Part shown: in pieces, positions 1-9,669 of the stretch
Layout of the letters: every line of letters starts with the position of its first letter
Position numbering within the stretch: position 1 is the first letter of the stretch
DNA from: Clostridia bacterium
GTDB lineage: Bacteria; Bacillota_A; Clostridia; Christensenellales; Aristaeellaceae
Direction of reading: 5' to 3'
Length of the DNA stretch: 40,361 nt
Assembly: GCA_017432405.1 (NCBI GenBank)
Contig: JAFRJF010000278.1
Location: 1-40,361 of the forward strand
Notes under the pieces: model-generated
Database searches by the model: none
What the model was told of the DNA's origin: nothing
Seen by the model: the letters and a program-made list of their open reading frames with translations, nothing else
Program-made: the position numbers and the translations under genes

Positions 1-234
1 CAGGTGGGGCTTCAACACGTCGACGCCCTTCTTCATGGCCTTGGCGGCCACCAGCATCTCGGGCACGAAGATCTCGTTCCTGGAGAAGCGATCGCCGACC
101 ACGCTCATGGCCGCGATCATGGTGTTCAGGATATCGGCGGCGGCGATGCCGTCGTCCAGGGCCTCGTTCACCGCGCCGGGGACCAGGCGGGTCTTGCCGT
201 TGCATACCAATTCATGGATGTTTTCAAGCGTCAT
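1..234 (-). CDS. Corrinoid (cobalamin-binding) methyl-transfer protein, N-terminal part, cut by window edge
   Basis: The first 78 codons of a two-domain corrinoid protein of the MtaC/MtbC/MttC type; the C-terminal cobalamin-binding half lies beyond base 1. Such proteins carry a methyl group on Co between a substrate methyltransferase and a downstream methyl acceptor. What is visible is the helical cap domain, with residues such as DRFSRNEIFVPEML. The start ATG (232-234) has an AAAGGAG site about 8 bases upstream. It lies 78 bases downstream of the URO-D-family methyltransferase and is probably cotranscribed with it. Over these 234 bases it differs at only 4 positions from the complete paralogue at 15176-15409. 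The family assignment rests mainly on that complete copy, which shows the DLHDIG cobalamin motif. Confidence 0.9.
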   Translation of the reverse strand, partial: MTLENIHELVCNGKTRLVPGAVNEALDDGIAAADILNTMIAAMSVVGDRFSRNEIFVPEMLVAAKAMKKGVDVLKPHL

Positions 235-312
235 GGGGAAAATCTCCTTTCAGATGCACATGTGTCGCAGTGCTGTCCGGGTGATACGCAGTGTGGCGGC
301 GCAGGGCCGACG

Positions 313-1365
313 TCAGAACATGATGCTGATTGGCAAACGGGCGGCGTCGATATCTGCCTGCCTGTGGCCGAACTTTTCACAGTTGTACTTGTCGATGGCA
401 TCCCAAAGTCCCTTATAGGTGCCCTCATACAGACTGCCCGGACCGCCTTGGGTGATGCAGGGAATGAAGTACTTGCCGTCGGCAGCTGCGCCACAGGTGT
501 TGATGGCGTTAAGGGCTGCCTTCTCGCAGTCGGCATAGGTCCAGCCCTCGAAATCCACCTGCTTGTTGTCGATCTCACCCATAAAGGTCATTTTGCCGCC
601 ATACTGCTTGATCAACTCCGGCACGTTGTTGGTGTGCATGCAGCCCTGCCACACGTCTATACCCATCTCGATCATGATGGGAACCAGGTTGGCGCAATAG
701 CTGTCGGAGTGATGGAAGATAAACTCTACGCCGTGGCTGTGGTAGTAGCCGTAGATCTGCTTATAGGCATCCAGGAAGAAATCTTCGAAAACCGCAGGGC
801 GCATAAATGAATTGCGCTCACTGCCAAAGTCATCATGGTGGAAGATGGCATCGGGATGCAGGTTTGAGCAGATGCCCTCGGCCAGCTCCAGCTCCCAGTC
901 GGTGAGGTACTTGATCAGGTCGTGCATCTCATCCGGGTACTCCATGTAGTTCATAAGGGCTTCTTCCATGCTGCACAGGTGATGGGTCTGCTCAAAAAGC
1001 CCGGGAGCGATAAAAGTCGCCTTATAGGCCTTTGTGCCGTCTACGGCGGCATACATGTCCTTGGCGATATTCCACAGCTCATCCGGGAATTTCAGTGACG
1101 GTGCGTGCACGTAATCCTGCCAATGCTCGATATCCTTGACGACGATCTTGTCAGGCGTATGCACCGGAAACGCGCCAGGCACATTGGTTGGAAACGAGTT
1201 CGTGACGCCCCAGGCGTTCACCGAATCCGGGTCTCCCTTCTTCATCAGGGGAGATGCCAGCAGGAACGGATGGAACAGCAGGGCAATGCCCTCGTACTGA
1301 TTGACAATGCGATCGGGATTGCCGCCCCGAATGACTTCGCGCATATTCTCCTTTGCAGTCAACAT
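313..1365 (-). CDS. Uroporphyrinogen-decarboxylase-family (MtaA/MtbA-like) cobalamin methyltransferase
   Basis: A 350-residue URO-D superfamily TIM-barrel protein, a usual length for the family. In anaerobes these proteins often move methyl groups between a substrate, a corrinoid protein and an acceptor, rather than making coproporphyrin. The family-like segments are HHDDFGS near residue 176, IFHHSDSYC near 216, DVWQGCMHTNN near 238 and FIPCITQGGPGS near 302. These give His and Cys residues able to bind the zinc used for thiol or methyl transfer. The start is supported by an AAAGGAGG site just upstream. The next gene on the same strand encodes a corrinoid protein, which points to an O- or N-demethylation system. 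The substrate cannot be read from the sequence. True HemE is unlikely given this context. Confidence 0.85.
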   Translation of the reverse strand: MLTAKENMREVIRGGNPDRIVNQYEGIALLFHPFLLASPLMKKGDPDSVNAWGVTNSFPTNVPGAFPVHTPDKIVVKDIEHWQDYVHAPSLKFPDELWNIAKDMYAAVDGTKAYKATFIAPGLFEQTHHLCSMEEALMNYMEYPDEMHDLIKYLTDWELELAEGICSNLHPDAIFHHDDFGSERNSFMRPAVFEDFFLDAYKQIYGYYHSHGVEFIFHHSDSYCANLVPIMIEMGIDVWQGCMHTNNVPELIKQYGGKMTFMGEIDNKQVDFEGWTYADCEKAALNAINTCGAAADGKYFIPCITQGGPGSLYEGTYKGLWDAIDKYNCEKFGHRQADIDAARLPISIMF

Positions 1366-1449
1366 GTTAGAACCCCTCCTTTACATGTGTTGCTTCCTCA
1401 TAATTAAGTAAGTAACTGGCACTTTGAAATGCCGCCCTCATGTAAATAT

Positions 1450-1479
1450 ATAGTAACATTTAAAAGCATTTCTTGTCAA
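1450..1479 (-). promoter_or_regulatory. Promoter of the methyltransferase-corrinoid operon
   Basis: On the minus strand TTGACA (1479-1474) is followed after 18 bases by TACTAT (1455-1450). This places a transcription start about 75 bases before the ATG at 1365. The same -35, spacing and -10 recur at 15516-15545 ahead of the second corrinoid protein. Confidence 0.75.
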
Positions 1480-1501
1480 TGAATCCATGAAAACAAATAT
1501 T

Positions 1502-1553
1502 TTTTCCACGATTTGAGTGATTATACACTCTAAAATCCTCATTTTTGAGGATT
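1502..1553. promoter_or_regulatory. Putative operator region upstream of the methyltransferase promoter
   Basis: The 21-base block at 1502-1522 (core TTTTCCACG, then TTTGAGTGATT) is matched at 15569-15589 with one substitution. Behind it is a perfect inverted repeat, 1534-1553 (AATCCTCA, 4 bases, TGAGGATT), whose counterpart at 15601-15620 is degenerate. The position upstream of the -35 suits an activator site. The binding of the CdaR/PucR-type regulator encoded at 15723 is an inference. Confidence 0.55.
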
Positions 1554-1633
1554 CGAACAAGTGATTGAAAAGATGTAAGACTATTATCAGTTCCTTTTCT
1601 TGAAGCGGCTGCTTCTCGAGCAAACGGAAAAGC

Positions 1634-1786
1634 TTACTTTGAACCTATAAACCTATACCCTATTCCCTTTACGGTTTCAATCCATCCAGCTCTGCGTGAT
1701 AAGACTGCCTTTTTATCTGATTTGTTTTCCCTGTATTTTATGCAAACAATTAATCTATTTGGGCTTGCATCGTCGCCCGTTTTGCG
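1634..1786 (-). pseudogene. Remnant of an OmpR/PhoB-family response regulator (C-terminal winged helix)
   Basis: The minus strand encodes 50 residues before a TAA, with no start codon of its own; a TAG sits directly upstream in frame. The peptide contains GDDASPNRLIV, then RRAGWIETVKGIGYRF and four more residues. This is the typical end of an OmpR/PhoB DNA-binding domain, the recognition helix followed by the beta hairpin (ETVxGxGYRF). The receiver domain and the first half of the effector domain are absent. I read it as a gene fossil. The -35 and most of the -10 of the atp promoter overlap its upstream end. Confidence 0.7.
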
Positions 1787-1793
1787 CTATAAA
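1765..1793 (+). promoter_or_regulatory. Promoter of the ATP synthase operon
   Basis: TTGCAT (1765-1770), 17 bases, TATAAA (1788-1793). The predicted start lies near 1800, about 68 bases before the first ATG of the operon. No other good candidate was seen between 1640 and 1868. Confidence 0.6.
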
Positions 1794-1867
1794 AAAGAGA
1801 ACAGGTGTAAATTTTTGATATCGACAATGGAAGGCCGACGCTGGGGCGCGGATTCAGGGAGTATCGG

Positions 1868-2320
1868 ATGAGGAAGCCGGACAAGACGGTTTTGGAGCAG
1901 ACGGCGCATGTCGCGCTGGGCGTGGCGGCGCTGGTGGCGGTGATGTTGATCGTCTATGCCGCCATCGGCAGGCTGAAGCCGCCGGTCGTCTGCGGGGCGC
2001 TCTACGCCGGGACCCTGGGCATCGCGAACTTCTTCGTGATGGGCATGATGGTGCAGAATGTTGCGGACCGCATGGCCGAGCGCCAGCGCACCGAACAGGA
2101 GATCGCGGACCTGAGCCTGCAAATGCAAAACCGCATGCGCCTTTCCTATAACGTGCGCATGATCGCGCTGTTCGCGCTGCTGGTGCTTGGCATCGCCGTG
2201 TTTCACTTCGATCCGCTGGCATCGATACTGGCAGCGCTGTTTCCCTCGGTCGTGATAAGGGTACTGCAAATCCTGGAGGCAAAAAAGGCCCCCGAAACCA
2301 AAGGAAGTGACAATCCTTGA
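1868..2320 (+). CDS. atpI: ATP synthase subunit I (AtpI/UncI-like)
   Basis: A 150-residue membrane protein heading the F1Fo operon, the usual place of AtpI, a poorly conserved helper in c-ring assembly. Four hydrophobic segments can be seen at about residues 14-32, 38-60, 96-113 and 118-134. A charged, Gln/Glu/Arg-rich cytoplasmic loop (DRMAERQRTEQEI) lies in the middle and the C-terminus is Lys-rich. A GGGAG site precedes the ATG. The stop overlaps the TTG start of atpB. The assignment rests on position and topology more than on motifs. Confidence 0.8.
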   Translation: MRKPDKTVLEQTAHVALGVAALVAVMLIVYAAIGRLKPPVVCGALYAGTLGIANFFVMGMMVQNVADRMAERQRTEQEIADLSLQMQNRMRLSYNVRMIALFALLVLGIAVFHFDPLASILAALFPSVVIRVLQILEAKKAPETKGSDNP

Positions 2321-3075
2321 ACCAGGAATTTACCGTAACCGGCGCGAAGGTGCTGTTTGAGATCCCGGTATTGGGCGGCATCACCATCACCGAGACGGTG
2401 GTGAACACCTGGATCGTCATGGCGGTCATCGTGGGGCTGTGCCTGTTTTTGACCAGCGGGTTGCAGGTGCACTGCCGCACAAAGCGCCAGGTCGTCGCGG
2501 AGTTCATCGTCAACAAGGTCAACGGCATGGTGGGCGAGAACATGGGCGAGCACTTTTTGCAGGTGGGCTACGCGCCGCTGATCGCATCGGTCATGGGCCT
2601 GTCGGCACTGGGTTCCCTGTCCGGCATGGTGGGCCTGTACGCCCCGACCTCCGATCTCAACACGCTGCTGGCCTGGTCACTGGTGGTGTTTGTGCTGATC
2701 ACCTACAACAAGTTCCGCGCCGGCGGCCCCGTGGGCTATATCAAGGGCTATTTCCAGCCCATACCGGTGCTGCTGCCCTTCAACATCATCTCAGAGGTGG
2801 CGACGCCCATGTCCATGGCGTTCCGTCACTTTGGCAACATCGCATCGGGCACCGTCATCATGGGCCTGCTGAGGTGGGCGCTGGCCAACCTGTCCTATGT
2901 GATCTTCTCGAAGCTCCCGGGCGCGCTGGGCCGTGTGCTCGGCCAGATTCCCATTCTGCAGGTGGGCATTCCGGCGGTCTTCTCGATCTACTTCGATATC
3001 TTTTCCGCACTCCTTCAGGCGTTCATCTTCTGCATGCTGATGATGATGAACATCAGCGCTGCCGCAGAGGAATGA
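2317..3075 (+). CDS. atpB: F1Fo ATP synthase subunit a
   Basis: The stator half-channel subunit of Fo, which passes ions to and from the c-ring. It has 252 residues and five to six hydrophobic helices. The essential arginine is R170 in the motif FRHFGN, which matches the RLFGN motif of other a subunits. The start is a TTG at 2317, overlapping the atpI stop (TTGA), with GGAAG about 9 bases upstream; no ATG fits better, so the two genes are probably translationally coupled. The protein lies in the membrane next to the c-ring. The ion specificity is set mainly by atpE, which here looks Na+-type. Confidence 0.95.
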   Translation: MNQEFTVTGAKVLFEIPVLGGITITETVVNTWIVMAVIVGLCLFLTSGLQVHCRTKRQVVAEFIVNKVNGMVGENMGEHFLQVGYAPLIASVMGLSALGSLSGMVGLYAPTSDLNTLLAWSLVVFVLITYNKFRAGGPVGYIKGYFQPIPVLLPFNIISEVATPMSMAFRHFGNIASGTVIMGLLRWALANLSYVIFSKLPGALGRVLGQIPILQVGIPAVFSIYFDIFSALLQAFIFCMLMMMNISAAAEE

Positions 3076-3381
<306 letters not shown>

Positions 3382-3426
3382 TTTCCCTTTATCTTTGAGA
3401 CGCGATCATTTCTCGGAGGTAAAAAA

Positions 3427-3930
3427 GTGAAAGTACTGGAGTTTATCTCGATCGATGCCTGGACCATCATCTTCCAGATCTGCAACCTGCTGATCCTGCT
3501 GCTGCTGGTTCGGAAGTTCCTCTGGAAGCGCGTGATGGCGGTGCTGGAGGCGCGTCAGAAGGAGATCGACGGCATCTACGACGCCGCGGGCAAGGATCGC
3601 CGCGAGGCCGCACAGCTGAAGGAGGATTATACCGAGCGCATGAGCAGCGCCCGGGAGGAGGCCGACCGGCTGGTGAAGAACGCGGTGGACACCGCCCACA
3701 GCCGGGGCGAGGGCATCGTGAACGAGGCCAAGGCCGAGGCCGCCCATATCAAGCAGAAGGCGGAGCGGGACATCGAGCAGGAGAAGCACAAGGCCTATTC
3801 CGAGCTGATGGGCGAGATCTCCGGCATGGCGGCGGACATCGCCGGGCGCATGGTGGAGCGCGAGATCAACGCGGACGACCATCGTCAGCTGGTGGAAGAA
3901 TTCATCAAAAGTGCAGGTGAAGCGTCGTGA
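3427..3930 (+). CDS. atpF: F1Fo ATP synthase subunit b
   Basis: The peripheral stalk subunit, 167 residues. One N-terminal membrane helix (about residues 10-28, rich in Ile/Leu) is followed by a long charged coiled coil to the C-terminus, the usual b architecture. It dimerises and ties Fo subunit a to F1 through delta. The start is GTG at 3427, placed 6 bases after a CGGAGGT site. The stop overlaps the GTG start of atpH (GTGA). Confidence 0.93.
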   Translation: MKVLEFISIDAWTIIFQICNLLILLLLVRKFLWKRVMAVLEARQKEIDGIYDAAGKDRREAAQLKEDYTERMSSAREEADRLVKNAVDTAHSRGEGIVNEAKAEAAHIKQKAERDIEQEKHKAYSELMGEISGMAADIAGRMVEREINADDHRQLVEEFIKSAGEAS

Positions 3931-4463
3931 CGGGCCTGGCGAGGGAATACGGCGAGGGCCTTTACGAGCTGGCGCGGGATGAAGACCTCGGCCTGCTGAT
4001 CTTTGAGCAGCTGGACGACATCAGCGCGATCCTGAAGGCGCAGCCCCGGTTCATACGGCTGCTGTGTTCGCGCGCCGTCGAGCGCGGCGTCCGTCTGAAG
4101 ATCATCGACGACACCTTCGGCAACCGCGTGCACCCGTATGTCACCAACTTCATGAAGCTGCTGGTGGAGAAGGAGCATTTTGACGCCTTTCTTATGTGCG
4201 CCGAGTGGTTTCACCAGCGCTTCAACGACGACAGCGGCATCGTGGAGGCTTTCGTGACCAGCGCCGTGGCGCTGAACGAGGACGAGCTGTCCGCGCTGCG
4301 GGTGCGGCTGGCCCATATCTCCGGTCGCCAGGTGAAGCTGATCACGGCGGTGGACCCGGCGTTGATCGGCGGCGTGCGCGTGGAGATGGACGGCAGGCGC
4401 TATGACAACACGATTCAAGACAGGCTCGGCAGGCTCAAGCGCAGCCTGACCCAGGCGCTGTAG
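3927..4463 (+). CDS. atpH: F1Fo ATP synthase subunit delta
   Basis: A 178-residue stator subunit joining the b dimer to the top of F1. It shows the family's N-terminal six-helix domain (YGEGLYELA at the start, then the segment around [13 protein letters not shown]) and the C-terminal block with [19 protein letters not shown], the delta signature. The start is GTG in a GTGA overlap with atpF, which suggests translational coupling. No anomalies. Confidence 0.93.
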   Translation: MTGLAREYGEGLYELARDEDLGLLIFEQLDDISAILKAQPRFIRLLCSRAVERGVRLKIIDDTFGNRVHPYVTNFMKLLVEKEHFDAFLMCAEWFHQRFNDDSGIVEAFVTSAVALNEDELSALRVRLAHISGRQVKLITAVDPALIGGVRVEMDGRRYDNTIQDRLGRLKRSLTQAL

Positions 4464-4479
4464 GAAAGAGGGCAAGCAG

Positions 4480-6006
<1,527 letters not shown>

Positions 6007-6010
6007 TACC

Positions 6011-6853
6011 ATGGCCGGAGCATCGATGAAGGATATCAAGCTGCGGATCCGAAGCGTGGAAAGCACGATGCAGATCACGAAGGCGATGCAGCTGGTGGCC
6101 TCATCCAAGCTGAGGGGTGCCCGCGCCCGCATGGAGGCCAGCAAGCCCTACATGAAGGTGGCCCGGACTGCGGTGTGGGACATCGCGCTGCACAACACCG
6201 GCGCGCAGAGCCATTACGTCATTCCCCGCCAGATCAGCCAGCGCTGCTACATCGTCATCGCGGGCGACCGCGGCCTGGCGGGCAGCTACAATGCCAACAT
6301 GTTCAAGCGCATCGAGTGGGACAGCCGTGACGCCGCGTGCTGCGTCATTCCCATCGGGCGCAAGGCCATCGAGTACTACGCCCACAGCAGGATGCCCATC
6401 GTCACCAGCGTGGAGAAGGTCGAGGGGCTGAGCCTGGAGGCCTGCGGCAACATCGCCAGGCGGATCCTGGAGAGCTACGACGCGGGGGAGTACGACGAGA
6501 TCGTGCTGGCCTATACCAGCTTCGTCTCGGTGCTGCTTCAAAAGACCAAGCTGAAGCCGCTGCTGCCCCTGGACGCCAGGGACGCCCCCGAGCGCACCGG
6601 CAAGCAGATGCTGTGCGAGCCCGGCGCGGACACGCTGCTGAAGGAATTCCTGCCCCAATACCTTGCGGGGCTGATCTACTCCGCCGCCTGCGATTCCTTC
6701 GCCAGCGAGCAGGCCGCGCGCCGCGTGGCCATGGATTCGGCCACCAAGAACGCGGGCGAGATGATCGAGGATCTCAGCCTGCGCTACAATCGCGCCAGGC
6801 AGAGCTCCATCACCCAGGAGCTCACCGAGATCGTCGCCGGCGCCGAGCATTAA
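6011..6853 (+). CDS. atpG: F1 ATP synthase subunit gamma
   Basis: The 280-residue central rotor shaft. The N-terminal helix has the classic DIKLRIRSVESTMQITKAM pattern and the C-terminal helix has MDSATKNAGEMIEDLSLRYN followed by RQSSITQELTEI; together they form the coiled coil inside alpha3beta3. The middle Rossmann-like part has ITGDRGLAG-type residues (IAGDRGLAGSYN). An AAGGAGTG site overlapping the end of atpA supports the ATG at 6011; an in-frame ATG at 6026 is possible but less well placed. Confidence 0.97.
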   Translation: MAGASMKDIKLRIRSVESTMQITKAMQLVASSKLRGARARMEASKPYMKVARTAVWDIALHNTGAQSHYVIPRQISQRCYIVIAGDRGLAGSYNANMFKRIEWDSRDAACCVIPIGRKAIEYYAHSRMPIVTSVEKVEGLSLEACGNIARRILESYDAGEYDEIVLAYTSFVSVLLQKTKLKPLLPLDARDAPERTGKQMLCEPGADTLLKEFLPQYLAGLIYSAACDSFASEQAARRVAMDSATKNAGEMIEDLSLRYNRARQSSITQELTEIVAGAEH

Positions 6854-6883
6854 AAATGCCATAGTAAACAGGGAGACGAGTGA

Positions 6884-8281
<1,398 letters not shown>

Positions 8282-8284
8282 CCC

Positions 8285-8557
8285 ATGGCGCTGCTGATCC
8301 ACCTGAAGATCGTCACCCCCGAGGGCAAGTATTACGACGACGACGCCCAGCGGGTCATGGTGCGCACCACCGGCGGCGACGTGGCCATACTGCCGCGCCA
8401 CATCGACTATTCCGCCGCGCTGGCCGAGTCGGGGAACGCCCGCGTGACCGAGCCCGACGGCAGGGTCCGCCGCGGAGAGTTCCAGGGCGGCCTGCTGCAC
8501 GTCTCCAGTGACGATGTGCAGGTGATCACCAATCGCTTCCACTGGATAGACGAATAG
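8285..8557 (+). CDS. atpC: F1 ATP synthase subunit epsilon, short form without C-terminal helices
   Basis: Only 90 residues, against roughly 130-140 in most bacteria. It contains the N-terminal beta sandwich, with LKIVTPEGKYYDDDAQ at the start, the GDVAILPRH turn and VQVITNRF near the end. The protein stops where the two C-terminal helices should start; those helices bind ATP and block rotation in other species. The TAG at 8555 is followed by repeat DNA, with no readable helical remainder. Short epsilons are known in some lineages (for example Chlorobium). The shaft-foot role should be kept; the autoinhibition is expected to be lost. Confidence 0.93.
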   Translation: MALLIHLKIVTPEGKYYDDDAQRVMVRTTGGDVAILPRHIDYSAALAESGNARVTEPDGRVRRGEFQGGLLHVSSDDVQVITNRFHWIDE

Positions 8558-8635
8558 CGCGATCGCCTCATTGAACTGTACCACGCTCGGCGGGAACATC
8601 CGCTGATTCGTATTTTTCCCGGCCTCGAATCGAAC

Positions 8636-8703
8636 AGATCCTTCGCTTCGCCCCGAATGACGCGTTTCTCTGTAGTTGTCATCCTGAGCGAAGCGAAGGA
8701 TCT
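8636..8703. repeat. Intergenic inverted repeat of the GCGAAGCGAAGGATCT type
   Basis: A perfect 16-base inverted repeat (8636-8651 with 8688-8703), continued inwards for about 12 bases with a few mismatches, giving a 68-base cruciform. The motif CTGAGCGAAGCGAAGGATC resembles small dispersed intergenic repeats known from many bacterial genomes. It follows atpC and may also end atp transcription; the following sequence is T-rich (TCTTCTATTTAT). Confidence 0.7.
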
Positions 8704-8739
8704 TCTATTTATATAGGGGGCAGGTATCTATTCAGAAAG

Positions 8740-9034
8740 GCAACTACTGATTTGTCGGGGAGAAGACAGCGGTCCCAAAAGTAGCCTTCCCCTTCAGGGG
8801 AAGGTGGATTTCGGTGAAAACGCTTGCGTTTTTGCCGAAAGACGGATGAGGTCGTTCTCCTGAGAGGAAACACCTAAACTATCGTTACCGCGGGGGGACC
8901 GACCTCATCCGACCCGGCCTAACGGCCGGCCCACCTTCCCCTGAACCGCTCCCTTCGGTCGCTGGGGAAGGCTTTGGATTGCGCTACCAGCCATTCCTAT
9001 CTACTTGTTATCTCCCCGACAAATCAGTATTTGC
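8740..9034. repeat. MITE-like element with 24-base terminal inverted repeats
   Basis: The ends 8740-8763 and 9011-9034 are inverted repeats with one mismatch; the inner 19 bases (8745-8763, 9011-9029, core TGATTTGTCGGGGAGA) are perfect. Inside is a second nested pair: CTTCCCCT...GGAAGGTGG and ACGGATGAGGTCG on the left, CGACCTCATCCG and CCACCTTCCCC on the right. No coding capacity is seen. A shorter relative with the same arm (CGACAAATCAGTATTTGC) sits at 35730-35776. Mobility is inferred from structure only. Together with 8636-8703 it accounts for most of the gene-free stretch 8558-9050. Confidence 0.75.
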
Positions 9035-9050
9035 ACGCGCAACCGGCCCG

Positions 9051-9395
9051 TCATTGCCCCTTTTCGTAGCGGCTTCTGTCGATCGTATCCAGTACGCAGG
9101 AGGCTTCGATCTGTTCGAGGATGTAGTAGAATTCACATCCGCCGCAGGCGATGTTGGTCGTAAAGACCTTGTAGATGACATAGAGTCCCACATATTCCAA
9201 CGGAAACCCCAGGGCGGCGAAGAGGATCGTCCATGCGGCGGTGATCCCGGAGGACGCGATTGAGAGCTCCAGCACCGTCAGGATCAGGACGAGAAGGAAG
9301 CTCTGGGAGATGGGCATGCCCATGGCCTTGGCGATCAGGAACGGCGGAATGACCAGGTGGATCGTGGTCCTCGGCTTGAACATGGCGTGGCTCAT
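9051..9395 (-). pseudogene. C-terminal remnant of a secondary transporter (DAACS-like symporter)
   Basis: An open frame of 114 codons with two or three hydrophobic segments: about residues 11-25 (IHLVIPPFLIAKAM), 33-48, and 50-76 (GITAAWTILFAALG with EYVGLYVIYKVFT). This resembles the C-terminal end of the cation:dicarboxylate/amino acid symporters (DAACS, about 400 residues), including the ending LEQIEAS. Nothing upstream in frame restores the remaining helices, so I take it as a truncated gene. No Shine-Dalgarno site is evident before the ATG at 9395. A genuine small membrane protein is the alternative. The family match is from memory and moderate. Confidence 0.45.
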
Positions 9396-9511
9396 GGGGA
9401 TCCAAAAATCCGAAAATATCTATTTTATCACATGAGAGCACTGCCGTAAAGATTATTATATTAATGATATCCTGCCACAAAGCTGTGCTTATTTTGTCGA
9501 ATGTATTTGGT

Positions 9512-9541
9512 TGAGAATAAACAGCGTGTTGGAGTATAATC
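9512..9541 (+). promoter_or_regulatory. Promoter of the L,D-transpeptidase gene
   Basis: TTGAGA (9512-9517), 18 bases, TATAAT (9536-9541), about 120 bases ahead of the start codon. The leader 9542-9669 is AT-rich and holds no structure I could name. Confidence 0.55.
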
Positions 9542-9669
9542 AAACCTGATAAATATTACAAAAGTATTTCATTTGGCGGCCCTGCCAGATGTTACAAGGA
9601 AAAACAAAATGAACAAAATCGCGTTGGTGCCCGTCTATGTATTGCAACTTCGCGATGGAGGTTATGCGT

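Noticed and set aside
1438..1623. 61-codon frame on the minus strand upstream of the methyltransferase
   Set aside because: No ribosome site, overlaps the conserved promoter/operator block, and no recognisable protein features.
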